A stretch of DNA of 15,611 bases, taken from assembly GCA_934667845.1 (NCBI GenBank), contig CAKUMQ010000057.1:1-15611 (forward strand). Direction: 5' to 3'. Source of the DNA: an uncultured Eubacteriales bacterium. GTDB taxonomy: Bacteria > Bacillota > Clostridia > Oscillospirales > Acutalibacteraceae. Under the pieces are notes generated by a model. The model saw only the letters and a list, made by a program, of their open reading frames with translations. It did no database searches and was not told where the DNA came from. This document shows, piece by piece, positions 13,679 to 15,611 of this stretch; within the stretch, counting starts at the first letter, position 1; every line of letters begins with the position of its first letter. Both the position numbers and the translations under genes were made by a program.

Positions 13679-14226
13679 TGGGCAGCCGGATGAAAAAAAG
13701 CGCCGTGGTCGCGCTCGGCGGCATCACGGGGGCGCTCTCGCTGCTGTGCCTGTTTTTGTCTTTTTTGCCTGCGTCGGAATATGTGATGCCGATGCTTGCG
13801 GGAATGCTGCTTTTGCCGATCACGGTGGAGTGCGGCAAAAGGCAGGGACTTCTCGTCTATGCGGCGGTCGCGCTGCTTGCGCTGTTTCTGACGCCGTCGC
13901 TCGAGTCGCGCGTGCTGTATGCGACGTTTTTCGGCTATTACCCGGTGCTGAAAGCGGTGTTTGAGGAGAAGCTGCCGCGCGTGCCGGAGCTTTTGTGCAA
14001 GCTGCTGCTGTTCAACGCCGTGATCTGTGCGTCCTACTGGCTGATGCTGCGGTTTTTCGGATTGGATCCGGCGGTGTTCGAGATCGGCGGACACAACCTG
14101 CCGCTTGTGCTGCTCGCGGTCGGCAACGGGATATTTTTGATGTATGACCGGCTGATGACGATTTTGGTCACGCTCTATTGGCGGCGGCTGCACGGCGTGT
14201 TTGCCCGGCTGTTTTCGGGACGCTGA
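13678..14226 (+). CDS. Small polytopic membrane protein, conserved, unknown function
   Basis: 182 residues with about six hydrophobic segments (8-30, 34-52, 58-73, 78-96, 104-126, 141-165) and short loops. The middle part, ITVECGKRQGLLVYAAVALLALFLTP followed by YATFFGYYPVLKAVFE, resembles a small Firmicutes membrane family that I recognise only by pattern, with an overall look similar to ECF-transporter S components. The basic C-terminus (WRRLHGVFARLFSGR) should face the cytoplasm. The start at ATG 13678 overlaps the J-protein stop (TGATG); no clear Shine-Dalgarno is visible, so reinitiation is likely. An ATG at 13690 is an alternative. Its function is probably linked to the J protein and DUF5685 protein by operon membership. 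Confidence 0.8.
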   Translation: MGSRMKKSAVVALGGITGALSLLCLFLSFLPASEYVMPMLAGMLLLPITVECGKRQGLLVYAAVALLALFLTPSLESRVLYATFFGYYPVLKAVFEEKLPRVPELLCKLLLFNAVICASYWLMLRFFGLDPAVFEIGGHNLPLVLLAVGNGIFLMYDRLMTILVTLYWRRLHGVFARLFSGR

Positions 14227-14234
14227 GCGCGGAA

Positions 14235-14263
14235 TTGACAAAAACGGGAAAATGCGCTATACT
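14235..14263 (+). promoter_or_regulatory. Strong sigma-A-type promoter of the radC-NYN unit
   Basis: Consensus TTGACA (14235-14240), a 17-base spacer and TATACT (14258-14263). It begins eight bases after the stop of the membrane-protein gene, with no terminator in between. The leader is about 25 bases and holds an AAGGGGG ribosome-binding site. Confidence 0.85.
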
Positions 14264-14292
14264 CATCCTCAAGGGAAAAAGGGGGATTCCGG

Positions 14293-14991
14293 ATGAGTGA
14301 CAAGCCGCATGAGGGACATCGGGCACGGCTGCGCGCCCGGTTTACGCAGACCGGTCTTTCCGGTTTCCAGCCGCATGAAATACTGGAGATGCTGCTGTTT
14401 TACGCGATCCCCCGCCGCGATACCAATGAGCTGGCGCACCGGCTGATCGACACGATGGGCTGCCTGCACAATGTGCTGGAGGCGCCCGTGCCCGAGCTTT
14501 TGCGGGTGGAGGGCATGACGGAAAACGCCGCGGTGCTGCTCCGCTTTTCCGGTGAGCTTCTGGCGGAATATTACGCCGATAAATACGCGGTCGGGACGAT
14601 ACTCAACACCACGGAGGATCTCTGCCGGCTGCTGATGCCGCGGTATATGGGCGTGCAGAACGAGACGCTGTATCTGGTGTGCATGGACAGCAAGCATAAG
14701 CTGCTCAACTGCTCGCCCGTCTGCTTCGGCAGCGTCGGGATGGCGGATATTTCGCCGCGCCTGATCCTTCAGCGGGCGCTGTTGTATAACGCGACCGTGG
14801 TGGTGCTGGCGCACAATCATCCGAGCGGACTTGCCGTGCCCTCGCAGGCGGATATCAGCTCGACCTATGAGCTGGTCAAGCTGCTGCGGGTCGCGGACAT
14901 CTGCCTGTGGGATCATCTGGTGTTCGGCGGCGACGACTGCGTGTCCATGCGGGATACGCCGACGCTGAAGAAGCTGTTTACCGCCAACTGA
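14293..14991 (+). CDS. radC: RadC-family JAB/JAMM-domain protein
   Basis: RadC proteins (UPF0758) pair a helix-hairpin-helix-like N-terminal domain with a JAMM metalloprotease-fold domain. Their role is unsettled, and the old DNA-repair name is not well supported. The 232 residues show the N-terminal HEGHRARLRARF and FQPHEILEMLLFYAIPRRD signatures (6-43). The C-terminal metal-site residues are H174 and H176 in HNHPSG and D187 in PSQAD, followed by DHLVFGGDDCVSM. The position normally holding glutamate (REV/REIF type) reads PRLIL here, with Leu157. Start ATG 14293 after AAGGGGGATTCCGG. The NYN gene follows 47 bases downstream without an obvious promoter. Confidence 0.9.
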   Translation: MSDKPHEGHRARLRARFTQTGLSGFQPHEILEMLLFYAIPRRDTNELAHRLIDTMGCLHNVLEAPVPELLRVEGMTENAAVLLRFSGELLAEYYADKYAVGTILNTTEDLCRLLMPRYMGVQNETLYLVCMDSKHKLLNCSPVCFGSVGMADISPRLILQRALLYNATVVVLAHNHPSGLAVPSQADISSTYELVKLLRVADICLWDHLVFGGDDCVSMRDTPTLKKLFTAN

Positions 14992-15038
14992 TTCTCCGCC
15001 CCGCGGCAACATACCGAAAAAAGGAGCCGATCACAAAG

Positions 15039-15611
15039 ATGGAAGAAAAGCGCCTGGCTGTGCTGATCGACGCGGATAATATCTCACATGTATATGCCAA
15101 GACGATTTTAGACGAAGCCAGCAATTTCGGCAACGTGACCTATAAGCGCATTTACGGCGATTGGGCGAAGCAGCAGCTTCAGTCCTGGCGGGATGTGCTG
15201 CTGGAAAACGGCATCCGCCCGATCCAGCAGTGTAACTATACCTCGGGGAAAAATTCCACCGACTCCGCTATGATCATTGATGCCATGGATATCCTCTATA
15301 CCGGGCGGGTAGACGGCTTCTGCCTTGTCACCTCTGACAGCGATTTCACGGGGCTGGCCGCCCGCCTGCGTGAGGCGGGGATGCTCGTGGTCGGTATGGG
15401 TATGCAGCATACGCCGAGCGCCATGGTCTCGGCGTGTAATCCGTTTAAGTATCTCGACCGCATCAGCGAGAGCGAAACCGCGGAGGAGACGGTTCGCCCG
15501 GATGCGCGTCCGGCGGAAAAGACAGCCAAGGATAACGGCGGCGACTTCAAAAAGCTCAAAAAGCTGCTGCGCGAGGTCGTAACCAACGAGTCGGACGAAG
15601 AGGGCTGGATG
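15039..15611 (+). CDS. NYN-domain (PIN-like) protein with start of an OST-HTH/LOTUS domain, partial
   Basis: The frame is open for 191 codons to the right edge, so the C-terminus is missing. Residues 5-140 form a NYN domain, a PIN-like RNase fold. Metal-binding acids sit in LIDADN (D11, D13), NSTDSAMIIDAMD (D75, D81, D84) and TSDSDF (D100, D102), so the active site looks complete. An acidic, low-complexity linker (143-168) precedes DFKKLKKLLREVV, which looks like the first helix of an OST-HTH/LOTUS RNA-binding domain. Relatives (LabA/MARF1-like) are thought to cleave RNA. The ATG at 15039 has AAAAGGAGCC about 11 bases upstream. It is probably co-transcribed with radC. Confidence 0.88.
   Translation, partial: MEEKRLAVLIDADNISHVYAKTILDEASNFGNVTYKRIYGDWAKQQLQSWRDVLLENGIRPIQQCNYTSGKNSTDSAMIIDAMDILYTGRVDGFCLVTSDSDFTGLAARLREAGMLVVGMGMQHTPSAMVSACNPFKYLDRISESETAEETVRPDARPAEKTAKDNGGDFKKLKKLLREVVTNESDEEGWM

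Overview
The window looks like chromosome from a GC-rich, low-oxygen member of the Clostridia, probably an Oscillospirales/Ruminococcaceae-type gut bacterium. This is inferred from the gene families: a DnaD/DnaI-type primosome pair, CdaA/CdaR for c-di-AMP, a SpoVK/CbbX-like AAA+ protein, a rubrerythrin, a DUF5685 protein beside a J-domain protein, and a zinc-ribbon kinase-like protein. I see no insertion sequences, phage genes, CRISPR array, tRNA or rRNA. Genes are tightly packed, several start with TTG or GTG, and most transcription units begin at a sigma-A-type promoter with a 17-base spacer.

Layout. (1) 1-3394, minus strand: a DnaD-like protein, then a DnaC/DnaI-like helicase loader. A separately promoted membrane protein follows, with a zinc ribbon and a kinase fold whose catalytic residues are all replaced; it runs off the left edge. 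(2) 3542-4177, plus: endonuclease III, convergent with pncC across a shared hairpin. (3) 4222-8018, minus: cdaA, cdaR, an AAA+ ATPase and pncC. The overlaps are tight except for a 74-base gap holding a hairpin. (4) 8259-9155, plus: a diacylglycerol-kinase-type lipid kinase, divergent from cdaA and convergent with rubrerythrin. (5) 9215-9757, minus: rubrerythrin. (6) 9967-12113, plus: an intracellular GH13 alpha-glucan hydrolase whose stop overlaps an 81-residue protein resembling one domain of the fatty-acid kinase FakA/YloV. (7) 12197-14226, plus: DUF5685 protein, J-domain protein with a cysteine-rich tail, and a small polytopic membrane protein. (8) 14293-15611, plus: a RadC-family protein and a NYN-domain protein cut by the right edge.

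Most of the region is housekeeping: replication initiation, base-excision repair, c-di-AMP signalling, NAD salvage, lipid phosphorylation, peroxide defence and glycogen or maltodextrin use. The points most worth a second look are the pseudokinase, the orphan FakA-like domain coupled to the amylase, the DUF5685/J-protein/membrane-protein module (including Asp-rich motifs reminiscent of phytoene/squalene synthases), and the RadC protein lacking the usual JAMM glutamate. No gap between genes exceeds 300 bases. The longest are 8019-8258 and 9758-9966, both divergent promoter regions.
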